DNA of 64,000 nucleotides. It comes from Arion vulgaris (Eukaryota > Mollusca > Gastropoda > Stylommatophora > Arionidae). The stretch covers positions 14,151,867 through 14,215,866 of the forward strand of contig CM036754.1 of the NCBI GenBank assembly GCA_020796225.1, in the 5' to 3' direction. Below are positions 49,190 through 61,189 of this stretch, in pieces; the first letter of the stretch is position 1, and each line of letters opens with the position of its first letter. The notes under the pieces are model-generated. The model saw only the letters and a list, made by a program, of their open reading frames with translations. It made no database searches and was not told the DNA's origin. The position numbers and the translations under genes are program-made.

Positions 49190-51245
49190 GTTGTTCAAAC
49201 AAGATAATAACACCAAACAAGAACATACAAACAAGATAATAACCAAACAGAACATCAAACAAGATAATAACACCAAACAAGAACATACAAACAAGATAAT
49301 ACCAAACAGAACATACAAACAAGATAATAACACCAAACAAGAACATACAAACAAGATAATAACACCAAACAAGAACATACAAACAAGATAATAACACCAA
49401 ACAAGAACATACAAACAAGATAATAACACCAAACAAGAACATACAAACAAGATAATAACACCAAACAAGAACATACAAACAAGATAATAACAACAAACAA
49501 GAACATACAAACAAGATAATAACACGAAACAAGAACATACAAACAAGATAATAACAACAAACAAGAACATACAAACAAGATAATAACACCAAACAAGAAC
49601 ATACAAACAAGATAATAACACCAAACAAGAACATACAAACAAGATAATAACACCAAACAAGAACATACAAACAAGATAATAACACCAAACAAGAACATAC
49701 AAACAAGATAATAACACGAAACAAGAACATACAAACAAGATAATAACACCAAACAAGAACATACAAACAAGATAATAACACGAAACAAGAACATACAAAC
49801 AAGATAATAACACCAAACAAGAACATACAAACAAGATAATAACACCAAACAAGAACATACAAACAAGATAATAACAACAAACAAGAACATACAAACAAGA
49901 TAATAACACCAAACAAGAACATACAAACAAGATAATAACACCAAACAAGAACATACAAACAAGATAATAACACGAAACAAGAACATACAAACAAGATAAT
50001 AACACCAAACAAGAACATACAAACAAGATAATAACACCAAACAAGAACATACAAACAAGATAATAACACCAAACAAGAACATACAAACAAGATAATAACA
50101 CCAAACAAGAACATACAAACAAGATAATAACACCAAACAAGAACATACAAACAAGATAATAACACCAAACAAGAACATACAAACAAGATAATAACACAAA
50201 ACAAGAACATACAAACAAGATAATAACACCAAACAAGAACATACAAACAAGATAATAACACCAAACAAGAACATACAAACAAGATAATAACACCAAACAA
50301 GAACATACAAACAAGATAATAACACCAAACAAGAACATACAAACAAGATAATAACACCAAACAAGAACATACAAACAAGATAATAACACCAAACAAGAAC
50401 ATACAAACAAGATAAACACCAAACAAGAACATACAAACAAGATAAAAACCAAACAAGAACATACAAACAAGATAATACACCAAACAAGAACATACAAACA
50501 AGATAATAACACCAAACAAGAACATACAAACAAGATAATAACACCAAACAAGAACATACAAACAAGATAACACCAAACAAGAACATACAAACAAGATAAC
50601 ACCAAACAAGAACATACAAACAAGATAACACAACAAGAACATACAAACAAGATAATAACACCAAACAAGAACATACAAACAAGATAAAAACACCAAACAA
50701 GAACATACAAACAAGATAATAACACCAAACAAGAACATACAAACAAGATAACACCAAACAAGAACATACAAACAAGATAATAACACCAAACAAGAACATA
50801 CAAACAAGATAATAACACCAAACAAGAACATACAAACAAGATAATAACACCAAACAAGAATATACAAACAAGATAACTACCAAAAAGAACATACAAACAA
50901 GATAATAACACGAAACAAGAACATACAAACAAGATAACACCAAACAAGAACATACAAACAAGATAATAACACCAAACAAGAACATACAAACAAGATAATA
51001 ACACCAAACAAGAACATACAAACAAGATAATAACACCAAACAGGAACATACAAACAAGATAATAACACCAAACAGGAACATACAAACAAGATAATAACAC
51101 CAAACAGGAACATACAAACAAGATAATAACACCAAACAAGAACATACAAACAAGATAATAACACCAAACAAGAACATTCAAACAAGATAATAACACCAAA
51201 CAAGAACATACAAACAAGATAATAACACGAAACAAGAACATACAA
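49190..51245. repeat. 2.05-kb array of a 32-bp unit, ~64 copies
   Basis: The unit is ACAAGATAATAACACCAAAC then AAGAACATACAA. Because 32 is not a multiple of three, each minus-strand frame passes through all three phases of the unit, and none contains a stop; this alone yields open frames of 590-694 codons. Internal deletions of 2-4 bp in GATAATAACACC are clustered in 50400-50960. Confidence 0.97.
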
Positions 51246-51369
51246 CCGAGGAAAGTGTACAAACATCAGAAATAAACATTTTGCACAAAAGTGATTTTAT
51301 TGTTGGTTCGTTCTTTGTTTTTGTTTTTGTGAGGAGAATGTCTTCATGTGTGTCCACATCAGATGTTTG

Positions 51370-52135
51370 TCGGCATAGACCACAGACATAGACTATCACA
51401 GACATAGACTATCACAGACATAGACTATCACAGACATAGACTATCACAGACATAGACTATTATAAACATAGACTACTATAGACTACTGCAGACAAAGACT
51501 ACTATAGACATAGACTACTATAGACATAGACTACTATAGACATAGACTACTACAGATATAGACTACTACAAACACAGACTACCACAGACGTAGACTACCG
51601 CAGACACAGACTACTACAGACACAGACTACTACAGACGTAGACTACTACAGACGTAGACTACTACAGACGTAGACTACTACAGACGTAGACTACTACAGA
51701 CAAAGACTACTACAGACATAGACTACTATAGACATATACTACTACAGACATAACCTACCACAGACATAGACTACTATAGACATAGACTACTACAGACATA
51801 GACTACTACAGACATAGACTACTATAGACATAGACTACTATAGACATAGACTACTACAGACATAGACTACTACAGACATAACCTACCACAGACATAGACT
51901 ACTATAGACATAGACTACTACAGACATAGACTACTACAGACATAGACTACTATAGACATAGACTACTATAGACATAGACTACCACAGACATAGACTACTA
52001 CAGACATAACCTACCACAGACATAGACTACCACAGACATAGACTACTACAGACATAGACTAGCACAGACATAGACTAGCACAGACATAGACTACTACAGA
52101 CATAGATTAGCACAGACATAGACTACTACAGCCTT
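51370..52135. repeat. 16-bp minisatellite, ~48 copies
   Basis: The unit is CATAGACTACTACAGA, with CGTAGAC, CACAGAC and CTATAGA variants. A segment of about 130 bp near 51730-51870 recurs at 51850-51990. Confidence 0.95.
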
Positions 52136-52144
52136 GTGTTAACT

Positions 52145-52837
52145 ATGTTAGTATATATGAAAGGTAAAATATAAGAAAACAGAGAACATATAGGAAACAA
52201 AGTTCTAAACACATCTCGACCCTTTATTTTATTCGCTATGGTTACTAACCCATGCCGTCATCTCTAGACCATATATTGAGACAGACAAACAGACATATAG
52301 ATATGATAATAAATAGACAGACATCGTGAGAGTATATCATGTATTATATACATCATGAATATCTTATACATAGGTTAGATATAAAACTAGCAAACAAATC
52401 TGCAAGAGTACATATTTCAAGGACATTATTTCAACAACATCAGTAATATCTCACGGATATCAATAACTATCAGAGATGTCACTTATATCATAGACATCAT
52501 GAATATCATAAATATGTTATAAACGGAAGTATCTCAGTTGCCAGCCGTCGTCAGTTAATTCAGGATTTCACAACCCTGAAAACAAGAACTATAACTGATG
52601 AAGAGACCATTTCATTATTCTAGTTGTTTCCCTTGGATATATTTATATATCTATGTATAATGTGGACACTGCAAAGAAGTTTTTTTTAATCAAGTTGTTC
52701 AACATGTCGAGATTGTCGAAATGGATGTATATACATATATGGACATTAATTCATCTGAAAGCAATTACAATATCAAATAGTTATATTGTTTGAATGTACA
52801 CGTATGCTACACTATAACCTAGCAGATATATCTCATA
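52145..52837. other. AT-rich sequence with no recognised feature
   Basis: No convincing gene, repeat array or RNA feature on either strand. Confidence 0.4.
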
Positions 52838-53545
52838 GAATATGAGAATAAACATCGACAAAACCGAAGTAATGACATTCGCTAGAGAACAAAACACTAT
52901 CAATATCTCCATCGCCAATCGCCCATTAAAACAAGTCAACGACTTTACATACCTAGGAAGCATTTTTTGTTCAGAAAACGAAAGAATAACTAACGAAATC
53001 TAACATAGGTGCAACAAAGCAAAAAAATAATAATAGGACAAAAAATGCCAGTATTAGAAAGCAAACATGCCACCATGGACACAAAAAGAGCAATGTTCAA
53101 CACACTATTTCTCTCAAAATTATGCTATCATTGTCAAGCCTGATTGTTGACATCAAATGACAAGAAAATTAGTCACAATATAGATGAAGTGTCTACGCAG
53201 AATGCTCTAGTATCAAGAAGAAACTGGTTTAGAAATGAAGACATCAGGAAATAAAAGTGTGTGCAGCATCAGAACTAAACTTCATCACGAAAAAAGCAAA
53301 TTAAATTTAAATAATTCGACCACATAACAGATTACCAACAGACAGTGCACCTCAAAGAGCAATATTGCTCCGATACAATGGGTACACAGTAAAAGATCGT
53401 CAACGCAAAAGGTGGACCCTCAGAGATAGCAGAGGCGTCGAAAAAACGCTATTTATGAAGCACATATAAAAGCCCGTTCTAGAAATCTCTTCTTATCATA
53501 ACGCTATGAGACAAAATAGGATTAGACAACAGGAAGAAATATATA
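52838..53545 (+). mobile_element. LINE family A, 3' fragment
   Basis: Collinear with 26390-27050: AATAAACATCGACAAAAC (NIDKT), then TACCTAGGAAGC (YLGS) and the CTACGCAGAATGCT (LRRML) block. It has many more indels than the 25990 copy, so it is older. Confidence 0.85.
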
Positions 53546-53584
53546 ACTCTATAACGTGGGGTTTACTCTTTGCAAAATCTCACC

Positions 53585-54515
53585 AATATCTCACCTGTAC
53601 ACTATGCAAAATCTCATCAATATCTCACCTGTACACATGTTCATCCTACTGACACACACAATGGAAAATCTCACAAATATCTCACCTGTACACATGTTCA
53701 TCCTACTGACATACACAATGGAAAATCTCACCAATATCTCACCTGTACACATGTTCATCCTACTGACACACATAATGGAACATCTCACAAATATCTCACC
53801 TGTACACATATTCATCCTACTGACATACACAATGGAAAATCTCACAAATATCTCACCTGTACACATGTTCATCCTACTGACACACACAATGGAACATCTC
53901 ACAAATATCTCACCTGTACACATGTTCATCCTACTGACATACACAATGGAAAATCTCACAAATATCTCACCTGTACACATGTTCATCCTACTGACATACA
54001 CAATGGAAAATCTCACCAATATCTCACCTGTACACATGTTCATCCTACTGACACACATAATGGAACATCTCACAAATATCTCACCTGTACACATATTCAT
54101 CCTACTGACATACACAATGGAAAATCTCACAAATATCTCACCTGTACACATGTTCATCCTACTGACACACACAATGGAACATCTCACAAATATCTCACCT
54201 GTACACATGTTCATCCTACTGACATACACAATGGAAAATCTCACAAATATCTCACCTGTACACATGTTCATCCTACTGACACACACAATGGAACATCTCA
54301 CAAATATCTCACCTGTACACATGTTCATCCTACTGACATACACAATGGAAAATCTCATCAATATCTCACCTGTACACATGTTCATCCTACTGACACACAC
54401 AATGAAAAATCTCATCAATATCTCACCTGTACACATGTTCATCCTACTGACACACACAATGGAACATCTCACAAATATCTCACCTGTACACATGTTCATC
54501 CTAAACACACAATCA
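53585..54515. repeat. 57-bp minisatellite, ~16 copies
   Basis: The unit contains CACCTGTACACATGTTCATC, CTACTGACACACACAATGGA and AAATCTCACAAATAT. Two unit types (GACACACA..GGAACAT and GACATACA..GGAAAAT) mostly alternate, giving a 114-bp higher-order repeat. The 57-bp period (19 codons) leaves open frames of over 320 codons on both strands; not a gene. Confidence 0.96.
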
Positions 54516-54537
54516 TTTGTTCTCTCTTCTAAATACA

Positions 54538-54609
54538 GGTGTTCAAGATAAAAGTAGCCCGATTGACAAATCAAAACTTGCCAATCGGGCTACTTTTATC
54601 TTGAACACC
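54538..54609. mobile_element. Foldback (MITE-like) element with perfect 28-bp inverted repeats
   Basis: The left arm 54538-54565 (GGTGTTCAAGATAAAAGTAG..) and right arm 54582-54609 are exact reverse complements, separated by 16 bp. TA dinucleotides lie just outside (TACA on the left, CTATATA on the right), as expected for Tc1/mariner-type ends. At 72 bp it is close to two terminal repeats with almost no interior. Confidence 0.8.
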
Positions 54610-54786
54610 CTATATAATATACATATTTTAAAAATAAATTACTTTTTTTTAAAAACAATTTTAAAAATACACATGCACCATTTGTAGTTGAAGTTATGTC
54701 GTAACGATATTGACTTGATCTGAGGATCAATAAATCAATATATAGCTGGTCCCGTGCAGAACTTTACAATCCTAACAGTTCTTCGG

Positions 54787-54810
54787 AATTTCTCTCTATC
54801 TCTCTCTTTA

Positions 54811-54841
<31 letters not shown>
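54787..54841. repeat. (CT)n microsatellite
   Basis: Imperfect then perfect CT repeats. Confidence 0.92.
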
Positions 54842-54844
<3 letters not shown>

Positions 54845-54849
54845 ATTCC

Positions 54850-54995
54850 TCTGCAGCCATCATTCTCAACTTCTCAGTTACATCGGTACATCCTGAATTC
54901 ATCTTCTCCGTGGTCTTCTTCTTTGCCTAGCTGCCGTCTTCTATAATGGTCTCTCGTCCTTAGATACATTTTTTCATGATCAAAATACTTCGATA
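54850..54995 (-). mobile_element. LINE C-terminal scrap, minus strand
   Basis: Short match, across frames, to the KYFGH..GRR.RGR block of the fragments at 25425 and 36225. Confidence 0.5.
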
Positions 54996-55232
54996 GAGAG
55001 GGTCCATATTGACTTCGTTGCACCGGATTTCCCTATATTACTCCGCCCCTGCCGACAGAAATACACGGCACCTGCCAAGAATATTTCACAAAACAATAAC
55101 GCAGTAGCTACAGCAACAATTTTAGGGATCTCATGAAAACATTGCACATGTGACTTGACCCAGATTCGAACTTACAACCTTCAAAACGACAATCAAACGT
55201 CCTAACCATTTCGCCATAGAGACACCCCCCTC
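54995..55232 (-). mobile_element. tRNA-derived SINE (family D, copy 2)
   Basis: Collinear with 41250-41490: CTTCGTTGCACCGGATTTCC, GGCACCTGCCAAGAATATT, then a tRNA-like head on the minus strand. More diverged than copy 1. Confidence 0.8.
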
Positions 55233-55574
55233 CTCCATGACATTATAACGACTGACACCTTTTATAAAGGTCAATGACACAGGGCGGGATCATCTTCTCT
55301 AGCCTTAGACACATCTATAGAGTATTGTAGGTCATGGCTATCACCGCAAGGCAATCTGGTGGCTGGGAATGAAGCTAGTGAACCCTATCTTGGATGCTGT
55401 ATTATTGAGCTGCATCGTGAGTCTCCTTCATCTTGAATTCCTAGGTCCGTTCCATTTTATTACCTGTCCGGGGTGAGTAAAGAACCCACATTCACCCACT
55501 CCCCTCCCCCAGATTTTCTATGCTGTGTGCGATATTATTATTACTTTGACACTTTATCAACAGAAGAACATAGA

Positions 55575-56018
55575 GCCCACGCGCTGCTGCTGTTGCTATT
55601 ATTGCTGCTGCTGCTATTGTTGCTGCTGCTGTTGCTATTGTTGTTGCTGTTGCTATTGTTGTCGCTGCTATTGTTGCTATTGCTGTTGTTGTTGCTGCTG
55701 TTGCTGTTGCTGCTGTTGCTAATGTTGCTTTTGCTGTTGATATTGTTGTTGCTGCTATTGCTATTGTTGCTGTTGCATTGTTGCTGCTGCTATTGTTGTT
55801 GCTGCTGTTGCATTGTTGCTGCCATTATTGCTGCGGCTGTTATTGCTGCTGCTGCTGTTGCTGTTGTTGCTGCGCCATTGTTGCCGCTGCTGTCTGCATT
55901 GCGCTGCCACTGTTGCTTGATATTGTTTCTGCTGTTGTTGCATTGTTGCTACTGCTATTGTTGCTGCTGCTGTTGCATTGTTTCTCGCTGTTGTTGCTAT
56001 GGTTGCTGTTGCTATTGT

Positions 56019-56049
<31 letters not shown>

Positions 56050-56222
56050 ATTGTTATCTCTGCTGCTATTGTTGCTGTTGCTGCTGTTGCTATTGTTCTT
56101 GTTGCTATTGTTGTTACTGCTTTTGCTGATATTGTTGCTGCTGCTATTGTTGTTATTGCTATTGTTACTGTTGCTGTTGGTGCTGTTGCTGTTGCTATTG
56201 TCGCCGCTGCTGTTGCTATCGA
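55575..56222. repeat. Compound triplet array (GCT/GTT/ATT)n, ~650 bp
   Basis: Almost entirely made of GCT, GTT, ATT and GCC triplets, seen as TTGCTGCTGCTGTTGCTATT and the like. All forward frames give homopolymer-like Leu, Cys or Ala runs, and the reverse gives Ala/Thr/Ile/Asn. Not a gene. Confidence 0.93.
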
Positions 56223-56429
56223 TAAATCCTTGAAAAAAGAAGTATGGGTCACTGCATCGATGTAGAAGTTCTGAATGTGTTTTCTAGCTAGCGTTGTACG
56301 AGACATGGTCGTCTTCCAACGGAGTATAGCATATATGACAACTACTTCCAGGATTAGACATGCAATTACTTCCTGTCTGTTACTATTATCTTGCAATGGC
56401 GGTCTCAGAATCCAGAAGAGAAGAACAAT

Positions 56430-57240
56430 ATACAGATAAATACAGAGAGATGAGAACATACAATCTGACAAAAGAACAAGAAAGGAAAATTACCACCTGT
56501 GAAATGAGATGCTTGAGGAAAGCGGTAAATAAAACAAGAAGAGACCCTATCCTTCTTCTGCGTTCTCACTAGATTGGGATTTCGGATTATCTAATAAAGG
56601 CAGCCATCTGCCTCAGATTGTCAGCCACGCCATACAGTTTGTCTTGGACGCTTGTGTAAGTGGCCCAGCTCTTTCTTCTCAAGTCTGCATACTGGGGACA
56701 GTTCTGTAGGATATAATTCCTATGATTTCTGCTTCCCGTTTGTGCCGACCTCTTCCCGAAGTAAGTTTTGGCCACTCTCGTGATGGTAGGTCTGACATTC
56801 TTACTGCATAGCTAAATCTCAAAAGCAGATTGGCGCCCGTAGAATCCGTTATCCCATTCCTCATTGTGAGGGTCGTTGCACCATGTTATGCGCCTTACGG
56901 CCTGGTGCATCCGTTTTCTGCAAGCATTTGTTTCAGGTTAGCATTCCTAGAAGAGACCATATAAGAAATGAGGAAATTAGAAGAACAGTTGGAACAACAC
57001 CTGCTGTTAGATTCACTGAAAAACAGAGACTCAAATGGTTTGGCTGCTTGGTCAGAATGAACCCGACTACACCAATTGCAAGAGCGTACAACCTGAAAGT
57101 AGAATCATCAAGAGAAAGGGGCAGACAAAGAAAAGAATGGGTTGATGGAGTTACAGATATCTTAAAACTCCACAATACCACAGCATATCAAGCGACCGAG
57201 CGTGCATTATCTCGGAAACCGATCATAAATTAAACCTGCG
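56430..57240 (+). mobile_element. LINE C-terminal fragment split by another LINE
   Basis: Left part: ITTCEMRCLRKAVNKTRRD to 56546. The right part resumes at 56949: RRDHIRNEEIRRTVGTTPAV, KQRLKWFGCLVRMNP, RERGRQRKEWVDGVTDILKL. The two halves join in the sequence CLRxxxxKTRRDHIRNEEIR with a short duplication at the break. Confidence 0.9.
56547..56948 (-). mobile_element. LINE 3' fragment inserted in another LINE
   Basis: Minus strand encodes YAVRMSDLPSREWPKLTSGR and, in another frame, NYILQNCPQYADLRRKSWAT and DKLYGVADNLRQMAAFI, the HILQxCPxxxxxRxxxWP...KLWGxxxDLxxTxxFI ending of RNase H LINEs. Flanked by 10-bp direct repeats AGAAGAGACC (56537-56546 and 56949-56958; 13 of 14 bp match if extended). 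Confidence 0.85.
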
Positions 57241-57354
57241 ACGCCTAACGGCAACAACAACAAAAAAGAAGCAGAGAAGGACAAAAGAAAGAAAAAGAAA
57301 TGTTTATTCATTTCTCTGTGACTGAAATTCTGCTCCTTTTTTGCCACAGCTTTA

Positions 57355-57798
57355 GTTTTGTCTATTGTCCGAATCAGCAAACAATTCACGTGCAGACGAC
57401 CACGGCTGTCCTTGCCAGATTGTGTCCGGTCTGAGCTCACGCGACAGATAGCATCCCTATTAGTCAAGACCTTCTCACAATTAGAGCAAATCCGCCGTTG
57501 GTTTGAAGTCCTGAATTCTGGCTGTCCGCGGATGGAAGATCAGTTGGTGCCGCTTGTCCCTGGAGATTTCAAACAACGAATCCGAAGACAATTATATCTC
57601 GGCTCACGTACAACCACAGATGAGAGAGACACATCGGTGTTAGTTTCCTGTGTCCCATGGGACAACAGAAGAACGTCCCTACTAGTTATATGTCAGCAAG
57701 TCTGTTTAGGAGTCTGTTCGTCATCACATTCTCAAGCCTTGACCTGGACATTATGTTTCATCTGGACACTATGTCTCTCTAACACTCTGTATTTCTAA
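57355..57798 (+). CDS. Unassigned open reading frame of ~146 codons
   Basis: Contains LVKTFSQLEQIRRWFEVLNS and PGDFKQRIRRQLYLGSRTTT with ordinary composition, unlike the repeat-made frames nearby. I recognise no family. The 3' third runs into the start of a 16-bp array. It could be a chance frame, a decayed element or an isolated exon. Confidence 0.2.
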   Translation, partial: VLSIVRISKQFTCRRPRLSLPDCVRSELTRQIASLLVKTFSQLEQIRRWFEVLNSGCPRMEDQLVPLVPGDFKQRIRRQLYLGSRTTTDERDTSVLVSCVPWDNRRTSLLVICQQVCLGVCSSSHSQALTWTLCFIWTLCLSNTLYF

Positions 57799-58452
57799 CA
57801 CTGTCTCTCTAACACTCTGTCTCTCTAACACTCAATCTCTCTAACACCCAATCTCTCTAACACTGTCTCGCTAACACTCCATCTCTCTAACACTCCATCT
57901 CTCTAACACTCCATCTCTCTAACACTCCATCTCTCTAACACTCCATCTCTCTAACACTCTGTCTTTCTAACACTCTGTCTCTCTAACACTCCATCTCTCT
58001 AACACTCCGTCTCTCTAACACTCCATTTCTCTAACACTCCGTCTCTCTAACACTCCATCTCTCTAACACTTCATCTCTCTAACACTCCATCTCTCTAACA
58101 CTTTGTCTCTCTAACACTGTCTCTCTAACACTCTGTCTCTTTAACACTCCGTCTCTCTAACACTCTGTCATCTCTCTAACACTCTGTCTCTCTAACACTC
58201 CATCTCTCTAACACTCCATCTCTCTAACACTCCATCTCTCTAACACTCCATCTCTCTAACACTCTGTCTCTCTAACACTCCATCTCTCCAACACTCCATC
58301 TCTCTAACACTCCGTCTCTCTAACACCCTGTCTCTCTAACACTCCATGTCTCTAACACTTCGTCTCTCTAACACTCTGTCTCTCTAACACTCTGTCTCTC
58401 TATCACTCTGTCTCTCTAACACTCCGTCTCTCTAACACTCCGTCTCTCTAAC
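57780..58452. repeat. 16-bp minisatellite, ~42 copies
   Basis: The unit is CTCTCTAACACTCCAT with CTGT and CCGT variants. Confidence 0.96.
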
Positions 58453-58524
58453 ACACCTATAACAGTCAGCTCTAGAATTATAACATTTCATCTCAATAGA
58501 AATCTATCTCAGCAACATCACCAT

Positions 58525-59445
58525 CCAGACATCAACCAGACATCAACCAGACAGTAACCAGACAGCAACCAGACAGCAACCAGACATCAACCAGACAGTA
58601 ACCAGACATCAACCAGACAGTAACTAGACATCAATCAGACATCAACCATACAGTAGTCAGACAGCAACCAGACAGTAACCATACAGCAACCAGATAGTAA
58701 CCAGACAATAACCAGACAGTAACCAGACAGCAATCAACCAGCAACCAGACAGCAACCAGACATCAACCAGACATCAACCATACAGTAGTCAGACAGCAAC
58801 CAGACAGTAACCAGACAATAACCAGGCAGTAACCAGACATCAACCAGACATCAACCATACAGTAGTCAGACAGCAACCAGACAGTAACCAGGCAGTAACC
58901 AGACACAACCAGACAGTAACCAGACAGTAACCAGACAGTAACCAGACAATAACTAGACAGTAACCAGACACAACCAGACACAACCAGACAGTAACCAGAG
59001 AATAACTAGACAGTAACCAGACAATAACGAGACAGTAACCAGACAATAACGAGACAGTAACCAGACACAACAAGACACAACCAGACAGTAATCAGACAAT
59101 AACCACACAGTAACCAGACAGTAAACAGACAGCAACCATCAGCAGCCAGAGAGCAATCAGAGAGCAACCAGACAGTAACGAGACAGTAACCAGACAATAA
59201 CGAGACAGTAACCAGACAATAACGAGACAGTAACCAGACAATAACGAGACAGTAACCAGACAAAACCAGACAGTAACCAGACAATAACCACACAGTAACC
59301 AGACAGTAAACAGACAGCAACCATCAGCAACCAGAGAGCAATCAGAGAGCAACCAGACAGTAACCAGACAGTAATCAGACAATAACCAGAGAACAACCAG
59401 ACAGTAACCAGACAGCAATCAGACAGTAACTAGGCAGTAACCAGA
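58525..59445. repeat. 11-bp minisatellite, ~80 copies, with higher-order structure
   Basis: The unit is CAGACAGTAAC (variants CAGACATCAAC, CAGACAATAAC, CAGACAGCAAC). Blocks of about 190 bp recur (59090-59160 resembles 59275-59350, both with the rare CATCAGCA unit). Confidence 0.95.
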
Positions 59446-59449
59446 TGTT

Positions 59450-60161
59450 GATCTTTCTATTTCTTCAGGAACTGTTTCTAAATCATGTTGTGTATCACAC
59501 TTCCTTGTGTTTTCGTATAGCAACTGAGCAGGTGATCTGCACCGACACTTTCAACTTGCTGAAAAGCACTGTGCAGCCTTTGGGTGTTGACTAAGTGCAC
59601 TGAGGTCAATTTCTTGCAGTAACTTTATACTTAACATCGTATGTCAGTATCTGCCCATTAACCGTTGCTGTTTATGAGTACAATCGTTAGTAGCAGCGGC
59701 TGAGAAACCTGCATCTGAAGTTACAGACATGTTTGGTTATGGAACATTCTTCTAGGGTTGAATACATTGACATATCAGTCATGGACTGAGTAACATCATT
59801 ACCCCATCAAGTGAGAGACTGTATTATTTTTTATTGGCTCAGGTCTTAATGAAGACGGACATTATTGATAGACAGGCCAAGCGACAAATGTGAGCACGCA
59901 AATATTGTCAAGAGGCTGTCTGCTATGTCACATGCCCCTCCCTCTAAAGTTATGGCGGCTGTAGTAAAACCGCCAATCTGCTCGCTTACAAATACGACTT
60001 GACGAATGGACACCTCCTCTTGTATCTGTCATTCTGTCAGGAAAAACAACTGCTTGACTACAACACAAACTTCTAGCACTCAGTGTTGGCACCATTATGT
60101 TCGTTGTCGGAGGTGCGTGTAGTTACATTCTCATGCCTGGCTGATCTCCCAGTGTGGATTA
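59450..60161. other. Upstream region of the SIX3/6 exon; no feature resolved
   Basis: Non-repetitive sequence. I see no clear TATA box or other promoter mark. The frame that contains the SIX exon is closed by TAG at 60120-60122. An acceptor-like TCTCCCAG ends at 60152, so a further upstream exon is possible. Confidence 0.35.
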
Positions 60162-60901
60162 ATGGATTTACGGTGTACGAGCAAGTCGTCCCGGCCTGCG
60201 GGCTTGTCTTCTACTCCAGTTGTCAGATCACTCCCTGTTTCTTCTTTCATTTTCCCACATTTTCCAGAATTATTTCACGCGAATTCTATGTTAGCTCTCT
60301 ACGGATTAGAGAATTCCATCTCCAGTGTGTTACCAACATTACCGACATTAAACTTCACGCCACATCAAGTGGCTAAAGTCTGTGAGACTCTGGAAGAATC
60401 TGGAGATGTTGATAGACTAGGACGTTTCTTGTGGTCACTACCGGTCAACCCAAGCGCTTGTGATGCCATCAACAAACACGAATCTGTTCTCCGTGCTCGA
60501 GCACTTGTCTCCTTTCACACAGGTAACTTCCGAGAGCTGTACCACATTCTGGAGAATCACAAGTTTATCAAAGAGTCACATTCCAAGCTGCAAGCCATGT
60601 GGTTGGACGCACACTACCAGGAAGCTGAGAAACTCCGCGGACGACCTCTAGGACCCGTGGATAAGTACCGAGTCAGGAAAAAATATCCGTTGCCAAGGAC
60701 AATCTGGGACGGTGAGCAGAAGACTCATTGTTTCAAGGAGCGAACGAGGAACCATCTAAGAGAATGGTATCTGCAGGATCCCTACCCTAACCCCAGCAAA
60801 AAAAGGGATTTGGCACAGGCTACAGGTCTAACACCCACACAAGTCGGAAATTGGTTTAAAAACCGTCGTCAGAGAGACAGAGCAGCCGCTAGCAAGAACA
60901 G
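60162..60901 (+). CDS. SIX3/6: SIX3/6-class (Optix) homeobox protein, first coding exon
   Basis: Counting from the ATG at 60288, the SIX domain covers about residues 20-134 ([68 protein letters not shown]) and the homeodomain about 135-194 ([37 protein letters not shown]). These residues place it in the SIX3/6 subfamily, nuclear regulators of anterior head, brain and eye development. The exon ends KN(R) at donor AACAG|GTAAGT, phase 2, close to where vertebrate SIX3 is split. The frame is open from 60123, with an ATG at 60162; the preceding residues [14 protein letters not shown] resemble the SIX3 N-terminus, so I use 60162, but 60288 is a credible alternative. The C-terminal exon was not found in the window. 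Confidence 0.95.
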
Positions 60902-61185
60902 GTAAGTTCACTTAATGTCAACTCCTTCATGTAATGTTGTCTGTCCAGAATAACTCTACAACAGCAGTAAATATGTAACAGTCACAACTACTCGACGAGT
61001 CAGGGCCTATTTGCCATAATTTAGCGGAGCTTTGACGGCTCATGTATAGAAAAAGGTTGTATGTCAAACTTGTAACGGATCATCAGACGTGCTTCCATAG
61101 ACACACTTTGTCTTGGGAGTTCTCTCAGGATGCTTTGTAGCAGAAGTGTACATTTTTTAAAATGTATGATTGTATTGGTCTGTAA
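60902..61185. other. Start of SIX3/6 intron; nothing recognised
   Basis: No second exon or repeat was recognised before the 87-bp array. Confidence 0.4.
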
Positions 61186-61189
61186 GAAG

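Noticed and set aside
49092..51262. Minus-strand open frames of 591, 640 and 694 codons resembling a membrane protein
   Set aside because: All are translations of one 32-bp repeat in three phases; hydrophobicity comes from the unit sequence.
53556..54574. Open frames of 320-331 codons on both strands
   Set aside because: 57-bp array read in frame; open on both strands, no start context or splice support.
55473..56471. Poly-Leu/Cys/Ala open frames of 150-236 codons
   Set aside because: Translation of the triplet array.
58763..59418. Minus-strand open frames of Leu/Trp/Tyr/Val repeats
   Set aside because: 11-bp array artefact.
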